DNA of 60,841 bases from Streptomyces milbemycinicus. GTDB taxonomy: Bacteria; Actinomycetota; Actinomycetes; Streptomycetales; Streptomycetaceae. How positions within the stretch are numbered: position 1 is the stretch's first letter; every line of letters begins with the position of its first letter. Location: NCBI RefSeq assembly GCF_002154605.1, contig NZ_MUNE01000184.1, positions 1-60,841 on the forward strand, given 5' to 3'. The notes under the pieces were generated by a model. The model searched no databases. It was given only the letters and a program-made list of their open reading frames with translations, and had not been told where the DNA came from. Positions 36,227 to 44,402 of this stretch are shown piece after piece. Made by a program: the position numbers and the translations under genes.

Positions 36227-38632
36227 ATGAACGCCTCCGGCAATCGCGACAGGAACGAGGCCTCACTGCTCGGCGGAATAGCGACCGCGCTGGTCGACAG
36301 TGAGGGCATTGTCCTGCTGTGGTCCCACGCGGCCGCAGAACTGCTTGACCGCACGGCCGCGGAGGTATGTGGCCGACCGGTTGGGCGGCTGCTCGCCCAG
36401 GCATCAGGCCGAGATCATCGGGCGACGCGCTGTCGGGACGAAATCCCTGCTGCTGGGCGGGTGTTGCTCCAGCACCGCTCTGGTCGGCCGGCGGAGGTCA
36501 GCTTTCATGCGCTGCCACTGGAGGAGAGCGCCGGACTACTGCTCCTGGCAGCGCCTACCCGCCACGTGACCGACTGGGAACAGGGCACGGCCTTGCTGCG
36601 CACACTGCTCGCTCAGGATCGCATGGGCGTAGCCATACACGGCGCGGACCTCACCGTCGTGCGAACCAACCTCACCCCCGACACGTTCGGCGGACCCGCT
36701 CCGCCGGTCGGCGGCCGACTGCGCGACGTCCTTTCCGCCGAGGACGCCGAGGACGCCGAGGCTGCGCTGCGCGAGGCCCTGGACACCGGCGTGCCGGTGA
36801 TCGAGCGAGAACAACGGGTGCGGTCACCAGACGTCCCTCACGGCGGTGGGCGTCCCTGTCCGCATTCCGGCTTGAGGATGCGATGGGCCGCCCCACGGGC
36901 GTGGCCGCGGTGTTCACCGACGCCACGGAGCGCCGACGGGCCCGTCGGCGACTCGAGCTGAGGCAAGAGGCCGCCACCCGGATCGGCGGTTCCCTCAGTG
37001 TCGCGCGCACCGCCCAGGACCTGGCGAACGTCCTGGTTCCCGCCCTCGGGGACCTGGCGCACGTTGACCTCGCCGAGGCCGTACTCGAAGGGGACGAGCC
37101 CCCGAAGACCCTTGGCGGGGGACAGTTGCACATGCGCCGCGCGGCCGTGGCCTCGGCCGCCGGCCCTTGGCCCGCATCTCTCCTCCAGCCTGGCGACCCA
37201 CTGCCCCCTTGGCCGGACTCACCTGGCATTCGGAGTTTCCAACGCGGTGAGATCGTCTTCGCGTCCGACCGGGCTAGCGTGCTCGCCACGCTTGAGAGCT
37301 GGCGCTACCCGCTGGCCGTCCCCGAGTGCGTGCATTCGGTCGTCTCGGCTCCGGTGCTCGCCCGCAACCTGGTGCTCGGCGAGGTCACGATCTGGCGTAC
37401 CGAGCAGGCCGAGCCCTTCGAGCAGGAGGACGCGGACCTTTTGGCCGAGATCGCCTCGCGGGCCGCGCTGAGTGTGGACAACGCCCGCCGCTACACCCGC
37501 GAGCACCGCGCAGCCGTCGCCCTGCAACAGCGCCTCCTCCCGCGTGCCACCCCCGACACCCCGGCGGCGGAGACCGTCGGCTTCTACCGGCCCGCCGGCG
37601 GCGGCGCCGAGATCAGCGGCGACTGGTACGACGTCATCCCCCTGCCCTCCCTCCGGGTGGCCTTCGTCGTGGGTGACGTGCTCGGTCACGGCCTGCCCGC
37701 CACCGCAACCATGGGCCGCCTGCGCACCGCCGTTCATACTCTGGCCGACCTGGAACTCGACCCCACCGAACTCCTCACCCACCTCGACGACCTCGTACAG
37801 CAACTGGCCGGCGAGGCACCCCCCGAGCAACGGGACTCCATTGGAGCCACCTGCCTGTACGCCGTCTACGACCCGGTCACCGGCCACTGCACCCTCGCCA
37901 GCGCCGGACACCTCCCGCCGCTCGTGGTCCGGCCCGGCGGCACCACCGAAGCGCTCGACGTCTCCCCCGGCCCACCCCTCGGCGTCGGCGGCATGCCGTT
38001 CGAGACCACGACGGTCGACCTGGCCCCTGACTCTGCTGGCCCTCTACACCGACGGGTTGATCGCCCGCGACGACCGCGATCTCGATGCCGGCACCCGTTG
38101 GCTGGCGAACTATCTCGCCACACTGTGCCGCGCCGACCGGAGTCTGCACGACATCGGCCGTGTCCTCATGGCCGACCTCGGCGACGCCCCGCCCCGCGAC
38201 GACATGACCCTGCTCCTCGCCCGTGTCCGCGCGCTCTCCGCGGAGCACACCACGAGCTGGGAGTTCCCCGCGGACCCGGCCGTGGTCACCGACGCCCGAC
38301 AGGCCACCGCCCGCCAGCTGGCCGACTGGGGACTGGACGAGCTGGCCTTCACCACCGAACTGGTCGTCAGCGAGCTGGTCACCAACGCCATCCGCTACGC
38401 CGGCGGCCCGGTCGGCCTGCGGCTCATCCGCAAGAACGTACTGGTCTGCGAGGTCACCGACCCCAGCAACACCCAACCCCGCCTACGCCGTGCCCGCACC
38501 ACCGACGAAGGGGGCCGCGGCCTTTTCCTGATCGCACAGCTCACCACCCGCTGGGGCAGCCGCTACGGCCAAAGCGGCAAGACCATCTGGACCGAACAGC
38601 TCCTCACCACACCCAAACCCTCAGAGCTGTGA
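36227..38632 (+). pseudogene. SpoIIE-type PP2C phosphatase with PAS, GAF and HATPase domains, two frameshifts
   Basis: The gene starts at ATG 36227 behind GAGGAG. Read across two frame changes it has a PAS domain (IATALVDSEGIVLLWSHAAA), a second PAS-like domain, a GAF domain (about 36970-37490; SVVSAPVLARNLVLGEVTIW), a PP2C/SpoIIE domain (ISGDWYDVIPLPS; VVGDVLGHGLPA; LALYTDGLIARDD) and an RsbW-like HATPase (TELVVSELVTNAIRYAGG). The first shift is near 36845, the second near 38030, where one base appears to be missing before LLALYTDG. Such proteins control anti-anti-sigma factors. With both frameshifts real, PAS, phosphatase and kinase parts would be separated; sequencing error is possible. 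Confidence 0.75.
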
Positions 38633-38697
38633 GTCGTGATGGTGCCTGCGAAACGGGCAACAGGCCGCTCCGGCCGCGATGCTGAGCAGTTGCGCCT

Positions 38698-39534
38698 TCA
38701 GTCCGGATGGCCGCCGCGCGCCGTGAGCGGGGCCCCCTTCAGGAAGTCGTTCAGCTCGGCCGCCACCTGTTCGGGCTGTTCGAGGGCGGGGAAGTGAGTC
38801 TCTCCTTCGAGCCGGGTGTAGCTGAACCAGGGGTTGCGGCTGCGGAAGTCCTCGTGGAGGGCGTCGTATTCGGCGACCTTGGGGTGCGCGAAGACGTGCC
38901 GTACGGGGCGTGGGTGGGTGAGCTGTTCCATGCGTGCCATCGGTGAGCCCCAGGTGTTGTAGGCGTTCTCGATGACGCGGCAGGAACGTGACCACATGTC
39001 GAAGCCGAAACCGCCGGTTTCATGCAGCGCGTGATGGGTCACGTGTTCGTTGCTGCTGCCTGCCATCCAGGACTGTGCGAGACCTTCGCGCGCCATGACC
39101 CAGGTCTCCCGCTGCTGCATCGCCTGCAGCCCGAAGTGGAAGTCGGGTGGCAGCTGCGTCATGATCAGGTCGACGATCAGCAGTTGCGGCACGCGCTGCG
39201 GGCCGAGTTCCTCAGCCATCTCCAGAGCGACCCAGCCGCCGTGAGCGTGGGCGACGGGGACGAAGGTGGTCATGTCGAGGGCGTCGAGCAGCGCGATGGT
39301 GTCGGCCGTCTGCTCGGCGATGCCGAAGTCGGCCACCGGTGTGCGGTCGGGGCCATGTCCGCGCCAGTTGACGCGGATGACTCGGTGCTCAGGCGCCAGG
39401 CGCCGCAGAAGCCGGTCGTAGTACCGGTGGTCGTGGCACCATCCGGGCAGCAGGACGATGGCGGGACCAGGGCCGGGGATGCCGTGCTCGTCGAAGGCTA
39501 TCTGTGTTCCGTTGAGGGTGATCGTGTTGATCAC
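38698..39534 (-). CDS. aqdC: Hod/AqdC-type cofactor-free 3-hydroxy-4-quinolone 2,4-dioxygenase
   Basis: The 278-residue alpha/beta-hydrolase-fold protein follows Hod (1H-3-hydroxy-4-oxoquinaldine 2,4-dioxygenase of Arthrobacter) almost throughout: LLPGWCHDHRYYDRLL, VNWRGHGPDRTPVADFGIAE, LLIVDLIMTQLPPDF, RSCRVIENAYNTWGSPMARM and RNPWFSYTRLEGETHFPALE. The catalytic His (THFPA) and its Asp partner (IVDLIM) are present. The nucleophile elbow reads AHAHGGW where Hod has SHSHGGW. AqdC enzymes of this family cleave the Pseudomonas quinolone signal, releasing CO and an N-acylanthranilate. The GTG start overlaps the monooxygenase stop (GTGA) behind AAGGAG. The substrate is inferred from family and context. 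Confidence 0.75.
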   Translation of the reverse strand: MINTITLNGTQIAFDEHGIPGPGPAIVLLPGWCHDHRYYDRLLRRLAPEHRVIRVNWRGHGPDRTPVADFGIAEQTADTIALLDALDMTTFVPVAHAHGGWVALEMAEELGPQRVPQLLIVDLIMTQLPPDFHFGLQAMQQRETWVMAREGLAQSWMAGSSNEHVTHHALHETGGFGFDMWSRSCRVIENAYNTWGSPMARMEQLTHPRPVRHVFAHPKVAEYDALHEDFRSRNPWFSYTRLEGETHFPALEQPEQVAAELNDFLKGAPLTARGGHPD

Positions 39535-40730
39535 TGGGTCTCCTTGGTGATGTCGGGGTGCTCGGGGTTCTTGGGGTTCTTGGGGTTCTCCGAGGTGAGC
39601 TTCGGCCGCAGCCGGGTCGCCGCGAGTTGTGAGTTGGCAGAGCTCGATGTGAGCCCGGCCAGGCGCACCAGCGGGTTGCGTACGCCGTCGGGCACTCGGT
39701 TGAGCAGGCGCATGCGGTAGGAAGTGCGCTGGGTGCGTTCGACGCCGGGCCGTGTCTCGCGCTCCCAGGTCTGCAGGGCATCGGGCAGCTCCAGGCCGGG
39801 GCGGCTGACGGCGGCTGCGAGCGCTACGGCGTTGGTCATCGCGGTCCCGCCGCCCTGTCCCAGATAGGGCGGCTGGGCGTGCGCGGCGTCGCCGAGGAAG
39901 GCCACCTTGCCGCGCGACCAGGTGGCCAGTCGGACGTATTCGAAGGTATCCCAGCGCGTGACCGGTACGCCCTCGGTCGCACGCAGCACCATGGCGAGGG
40001 CGGGAAAACTACGGCTCCACTCCGCGGTGTTGACGTACGACCCGTTGATAGCCGGATCGTCGGCGTCGCAGGTGAAGGCCAGATAGACGTGCTCAGGGGT
40101 ACAGGGCGTGTAGAGCAGGCGCCTGGATCCGTGGAAGGATTCCAGAAGCTTGACGCTGTCTTCGGCCGGCAGATAGCCGCCGGATTGGGGAATCATGATT
40201 CGTGCAGCACCCTGACGCATGCGGATCCGGGTGTAGGACAGGTCGACGCTATCCCTCAGCCGTGAATGGACACCGTCGGCCACGACGACCAGGTCTGCGG
40301 TGTGGACGCGGCCCTGACCGAAGTGGACCTCCCCTTCGGGGCGAACCGCGAGGACCGCGGAGTCGGTGACGAGCTCCACGCCCGCGTCCTTGGCCGCATT
40401 GACCAGTGCCTTGATGAGCTGGTTGCGCAGAATCGTGACGCAGCGCGGTCGGCCCTCGCCGTTGATATTGATGCGCATGAGGGTCTTACCCGAGCGTGTC
40501 CTCATTTCCACAGCGGGTGCTTCGTGCGCGCCGTCGACGGCACCGGCGAGAGCGCCGATCGAGTCGAGTGCGAACAGGCCGTTGTCCCACAGGTAGAGGC
40601 CGGCTCCCACGGCGCGTATCTCAGGCTGGCGCTCATGGAGTTGGACGCGCCAGCCCTGGCGCGCCAGGGCACTGGCGGCAGCCAGTCCACCGATGCCCCC
40701 TCCAACAACTATGGCGTTGCGACGGGTCAT
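39531..40730 (-). CDS. aqdB: FAD-dependent monooxygenase, AqdB-like
   Basis: The 399-residue flavoprotein starts at ATG 40730 behind GAGAGG; open sequence upstream belongs to the antisense of the esterase gene. It has the FAD Rossmann motif NAIVVGGGIGGLAAASALAR (5-24), the DG motif VVVADGVHSRLRDS (about 160) and the GD motif VAFLGDAAHAQPPYLGQGGG (about 287), the layout of class A aromatic hydroxylases. In aqd clusters the corresponding AqdB hydroxylates 2-alkyl-4-quinolones at C3, producing the substrate of AqdC. It is translationally coupled to the dioxygenase gene and 23 bp after the esterase gene. Confidence 0.75.
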   Translation of the reverse strand: MTRRNAIVVGGGIGGLAAASALARQGWRVQLHERQPEIRAVGAGLYLWDNGLFALDSIGALAGAVDGAHEAPAVEMRTRSGKTLMRININGEGRPRCVTILRNQLIKALVNAAKDAGVELVTDSAVLAVRPEGEVHFGQGRVHTADLVVVADGVHSRLRDSVDLSYTRIRMRQGAARIMIPQSGGYLPAEDSVKLLESFHGSRRLLYTPCTPEHVYLAFTCDADDPAINGSYVNTAEWSRSFPALAMVLRATEGVPVTRWDTFEYVRLATWSRGKVAFLGDAAHAQPPYLGQGGGTAMTNAVALAAAVSRPGLELPDALQTWERETRPGVERTQRTSYRMRLLNRVPDGVRNPLVRLAGLTSSSANSQLAATRLRPKLTSENPKNPKNPEHPDITKETQ

Positions 40731-40753
40731 GCTGAGCCTCTCTTGGGTTCTCA

Positions 40754-42094
40754 TCAGGGAAGGGCATGCACGTGCCGGGACTTCGGCCGGTGCGTGGGCC
40801 AGACCGGGTCGGCGATGCGGCCGGTGTGGACGAACTCGCCCCAGTAGCGGCGTGTGCGGGCCCCGATCTCGCTGATCTCCTTCGGTGACAGCGGGCGCAG
40901 CATGGGCGCGTCGCGCCACGTGGCGCCGTCGCCGAAGAGAAGGGGCAGATCGATGCAGTGGCACGCCCCGAACGGGCTGTCGGGGTGCAGGGGCCTGACC
41001 TCGTACCGCCACACGGATGCTCCGGCGCCTGCGAGAAGGTCGGCGAAGTCCCGTATCGGGTTGTCGAAGACCTTGCCCTGCACCAGACGTTGCACGGCTT
41101 GTGTCAGGGGCGAACCGACCAGTGGTGCGCGGCGCATCGCCGAGAAGAGGGGGTGAGGCCCGTAGAAGGCGGCCATCTCGTCCGCCGTGTTCCCGATCAT
41201 GATCCGGCGGCGGGCGGCGTCGCGGGCAACGTTGTGATGCCACTGCTGCGCAGGGGGCATCGGGTCAATGTCGTGCACGGGCAACAGCGGCGGGGCCGAG
41301 TTGAGCGCGCCGGGGCCGGCGAGCCGACGAACGGTACGAGCCTGCGCAGCGAGGAGGTCCGTAACCGGCGCCCGGCGCGGATCGTTGCCCAGCTCCTCGC
41401 CGAAGACCTCGGCCACGCGCCGGGCCTGCCGGTGGTGGTGGAATCCCAGTCCGATGGGTGCGCTCTGGATGACCGCCTGGGAGAAGAGGGGCCGGGCACG
41501 GTCGATGCCGAGCATGGCCACGATCGAGTGTGCGCCGGCCGACTGCCCGGCCACGGTCACACGCCGGGGATCGCCGCCGAATGCCTCGATGTTGTCCCGC
41601 ACCCACTCCAGGGCGGTGATCTGGTCCAGCAGCCCCAGATTTCCCGGCGAAACGTCCGGGGTCCGGAGGTAGCCGAAGACACCGAGCCGGTAGCTGACCG
41701 ACACCACCACCATGCCGGTCTCGCGCACCAGCCGAGCGGCACCGTAGTGGGCCCACTCCCCACTGCCCGAAAGGTAGGCGCCGCCGTGCAGCCAGACCAG
41801 TACGGGCAGGGAACCCGGCTGCGCCCCATCCGGTGTGGTGACCGTCACGGTCAAGCAGTCCTCGGACTGCTCCAACTGGTCCGGCACTCCCATGACGCTC
41901 TCGAGCCGCGAAGGCAGCTGCGGGGCAACCGGCCCCCGCACGGTGGCATCGACGACGTTCTCCCGCCGCGCCTCGCGCCGCTGCGGCAGACCGAACCGAT
42001 CCGCCCTCGCATACGGGATCGCATGGAAGACAGCGACTCCCTCGACCGTCCTGCCCCGCCATCGCCCGGACGGCGCGATCACCACATCAGGCAT
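40754..42094 (-). CDS. Type-B carboxylesterase, proposed acylanthranilate hydrolase
   Basis: The 446-residue enzyme starts at ATG 42094 behind GGAGGTG. It is a short type-B carboxylesterase: QSEDCLTVTV, LPVLVWLHGGAYLSGSGEW (oxyanion hole), VTVAGQSAGAHSIVAMLG (nucleophile Ser in GQSAG) and an ADEMAAF segment. The last catalytic His is probably in the CHCIDLPLLFGD region. No signal peptide is visible. As first gene of the operon ahead of aqdB- and aqdC-like genes it occupies the place of AqdA, which hydrolyses N-acylanthranilate from quinolone cleavage to anthranilate and fatty acid. This role is inferred; I cannot verify that AqdA proteins are of the same hydrolase subfamily. Confidence 0.65.
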   Translation of the reverse strand: MPDVVIAPSGRWRGRTVEGVAVFHAIPYARADRFGLPQRREARRENVVDATVRGPVAPQLPSRLESVMGVPDQLEQSEDCLTVTVTTPDGAQPGSLPVLVWLHGGAYLSGSGEWAHYGAARLVRETGMVVVSVSYRLGVFGYLRTPDVSPGNLGLLDQITALEWVRDNIEAFGGDPRRVTVAGQSAGAHSIVAMLGIDRARPLFSQAVIQSAPIGLGFHHHRQARRVAEVFGEELGNDPRRAPVTDLLAAQARTVRRLAGPGALNSAPPLLPVHDIDPMPPAQQWHHNVARDAARRRIMIGNTADEMAAFYGPHPLFSAMRRAPLVGSPLTQAVQRLVQGKVFDNPIRDFADLLAGAGASVWRYEVRPLHPDSPFGACHCIDLPLLFGDGATWRDAPMLRPLSPKEISEIGARTRRYWGEFVHTGRIADPVWPTHRPKSRHVHALP

Positions 42095-42110
42095 GTCACC
42101 TCCACTCTCC

Positions 42111-42180
42111 ATCGCAAAAAAACTTGCGATATGAGCGGATCGTAGACGCCGGCCGGACACAACGCAAAATTTTTTGCGAT
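42111..42180. promoter_or_regulatory. Twin AT-rich palindromes between esterase and TetR genes
   Basis: Site 1 (42111-42130) has perfect arms ATCGCAA and TTGCGAT around AAAAAC. Site 2 (42161-42180) has CGCAAAA and TTTTGCG in a similar 20-bp frame ending in the same TTGCGAT. The centres are 50 bp apart. Site 1 overlaps the esterase leader, site 2 ends 10 bp before the TetR start, so one repressor could shut both promoters. These are the most AT-rich bases in the area. Confidence 0.75.
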
Positions 42181-42190
42181 AATCGGCGCC

Positions 42191-42781
42191 ATGGAAGCCC
42201 CACAGCACGAAGAGCGGCGCACCCAAGTCCGCGGCGCCAAGTTCCGCGCACTTGTCTTGGACGCGACCATCGCCCGTATCGCGGAGGCAGGAATCGATCA
42301 CGTCCGCTTCGCGGATGTGGCGGACAAGGCCGGGGTGCACGAGGCATCCCTCTACCGGCGATGGAAGACGGTGCCGCGCCTGCTCATCGACGCGCTGCTC
42401 ACCCGCACCCAGGCAGAGGTGCCCATCCCCGACACCGGATCGGTACGCCGCGATCTGAAGATGTTCACCACCGATCTGGCCCGCTTCGCTCAGACACCGA
42501 TCGGCACTGCTCTTATCCGCTTCACGGTGGCCTCCGACAACGCCCCCGACATCGAGTCGAGTCGTCGAGAGTTCTGGATGCAACGCCTGTCAGCGGCGGA
42601 AGAGATCATCGAGCGCGGCAAGAAGCGCGGCGAAGTCGATCCCGGCGCCGATGCCCGACTCGTCGTCCTGACGCTGGGCGGACTGATCCACCTTCACGTC
42701 ACCCACCTGGGCACGGGCATCCCCACCACCCTGCCCGGCCAAGCAGTAGCCCTGATCCTTCCCGGCATCACCCCATCCTGA
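42191..42781 (+). CDS. TetR-family regulator of the quinolone-degradation-like operon
   Basis: The 196-residue protein has the TetR DNA-binding domain at about 18-65 (LDATIARIAEAGIDHVRFAD; EASLYRRWKTVPRLL), and the YRRW recognition helix is of the TetR_C_11-like AcrR subgroup. It is divergent from the esterase-monooxygenase-dioxygenase operon with two matching palindromes between, so it should repress the operon and itself; the inducer may be an alkylquinolone or its product. Known aqd clusters carry a TetR gene (aqdR) in a comparable place. Confidence 0.8.
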   Translation: MEAPQHEERRTQVRGAKFRALVLDATIARIAEAGIDHVRFADVADKAGVHEASLYRRWKTVPRLLIDALLTRTQAEVPIPDTGSVRRDLKMFTTDLARFAQTPIGTALIRFTVASDNAPDIESSRREFWMQRLSAAEEIIERGKKRGEVDPGADARLVVLTLGGLIHLHVTHLGTGIPTTLPGQAVALILPGITPS

Positions 42782-43088
42782 GCGGACGCGCCGCACTGAG
42801 CCACGCCATCCGGCTGATCAAAGAGATCGCGACACCTGGCAGATCCAGGGCGGGGCCCTTTGTCTCGAGGGTCAGGGTGAGAACGCCCTCAAGGCCGAGC
42901 AGACCGGCGCGTACGCCGTCGTCACGGGCAAGGGCGGCAACGCGCGGGAAGCGTCCCCGCGCGACCGGTACGACGGCTACCCCTTCCCCCGCCCAGCACA
43001 CCACAGAACGGATGGACGACGTCGTCCGACGTCGCCAGGCCCGGCAGTGCGGTACGGCTGCCGGCACTGCCGGGCCCGTCGCATCCGC
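42782..43088. other. Junction region before a truncated dioxygenase gene
   Basis: No intact gene is seen. A plus-strand frame reading GGALCLEGQGENALKAEQ and GAYAVVTGKGGNAREA between about 42847 and 42990 has gene-like composition and may be a fragment of an unidentified protein. An 11-bp perfect inverted repeat (arms CCCGGCAGTGC and GCACTGCCGGG, 43040-43050 and 43064-43074) marks the point where the dioxygenase sequence begins. Confidence 0.4.
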
Positions 43089-43739
43089 TTCCCCGTCGAG
43101 TTCTTCCACGAGATCGAGCGCGCCGGGCGCCTCATCCAGCGCTACGACATCCGCCACGGCGCCGAGATCGCCCGCCTGGACCACTTCAACATCTGCACCC
43201 CTGACATCCCGGCCGCCTACGCCCACTACAAGTCGCTCGGCTTTGGCTGCTCCGAGACCATCGAGGGCGACAAGCACGAACTGTACGCGGCCTGGATGTA
43301 CCGCAAGCAGACGGTCCACGACGTCGCCTTCACCGGCGGCGCCGGGCCCCGCCTCCACCACCTGGGCGTCGCCACCCACGAATCCCACCAGGTCCTGCGC
43401 TGCGCCGACATATTCGGCGCCCTGCGCAAGAAACACCACATCGAGCGGGGGCCCGGCCGGCACGGCGTCTCCAACGCCTTCTACCTGTACCTCCGCGACC
43501 CCGACGGCCACCGTGTGGAGAACTACACCTCCGACTACTACACCGGCGACCCCGACCACGAGACGTACCGCTGGAACGTCCACGACGACCACCGCCGCGG
43601 CTTCTGGGGCAACGCGGTCATCGAGTCACGGTACAAGGAGGCCACACCGGTCCACGACCTCGACGGACACCCGCAGCCCGTCTCCGACGCCCTGCTCGAC
43701 GAATCCGCCGTCCAGGTCGGCGCGGACGGACTCGGCTGA
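43089..43739 (+). pseudogene. hpaD: C-terminal two thirds of a homoprotocatechuate 2,3-dioxygenase
   Basis: From FPVEFFHEIERAGRLIQRYD to the end this matches 3,4-dihydroxyphenylacetate 2,3-dioxygenase of the VOC superfamily. The three metal ligands are visible: His in RLDHFNICTPD, His in RLHHLGVATHE and Glu in HRVENYTSDYY. The N-terminal VOC domain (roughly 140 residues) is missing and the upstream sequence is unrelated, so a 5' deletion ended at the hairpin near 43074. The remaining metal-binding domain is open and could be translated from an internal start, but function is doubtful. Confidence 0.75.
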
Positions 43740-44015
43740 CCAGGGCCCGGGCGGGAACCGTACCTGGCCCCAGTCCTGCCAGCCCAAGCACATCGACGAC
43801 TGAAGAGGGGCGAGCCGGCGTGTGGGGCCGCTCCTGCCTCGCTCCCACGTGCGCCGATGAGATGGACCGTCACGGTTGCCGGACATGCCCCTTGGCGGTT
43901 ACCACTGTGCCGCAACCAGGTACGCCGTGACGTCATTGAAGGACACATGTCGCCTCGGCAGGGACACATGGCGATTCCGAGGCCGGGGCCGAGTCAAGTC
44001 GCAGTCGCCGCGACG

Positions 44016-44315
44016 TCAGGTGTAGTCGCAGTCGCGGCAGATTGATGGAGCGCCACTGCCGCTGGCCAACTGACCGCGGTGGTACACGAGGAAGCAGGAC
44101 GCGCAGATGAATTCGTCCTCCAGCTGCGGCAGCACCCGGACGGCCAGCTCCTCGCCGGAGAGGTCGGCGCCGGGCAGTTCGAGACCCTCGGCGGCCTCGA
44201 ACTCGTCGATGTCGACGACGGAGGCGGAGTTGACGTTGCGCCGGGTCTTGAGCTCCTCGATGCTGTCGGAACTAACGCCGTCGTTGTTGCGTGGGGCGTC
44301 GAAGTCGGTTGCCAT
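44016..44315 (-). CDS. DUF4193 zinc-ribbon-like protein
   Basis: The 99-residue protein begins MATDFDAPRNND and contains SASVVDIDEFEAAEGLELPG and ADLSGEELAVRVLPQ, the conserved core of DUF4193, followed by two Cys pairs (CASC and CRDC) that probably bind zinc. The family is nearly universal in actinobacteria as a single core gene near the dut/sigma-factor region, with no known function. This copy, alone in an accessory area, is probably a paralogue. The 276 bp between 43740 and 44015 hold no gene. Confidence 0.85.
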   Translation of the reverse strand: MATDFDAPRNNDGVSSDSIEELKTRRNVNSASVVDIDEFEAAEGLELPGADLSGEELAVRVLPQLEDEFICASCFLVYHRGQLASGSGAPSICRDCDYT

Positions 44316-44402
44316 GCCACTTTCCCTGTCTGAGTACTTATGTGCGTTTCTGGTGCATGCGGCGCGCAGAGTCGTGCGGGATCCTAAACGGACGGTAATC
44401 TG

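Noticed and set aside
40731..41243. N-terminal extension of the monooxygenase to 570 residues
   Set aside because: The extra 171 residues are antisense to the esterase gene; the FAD motif begins right after ATG 40730.
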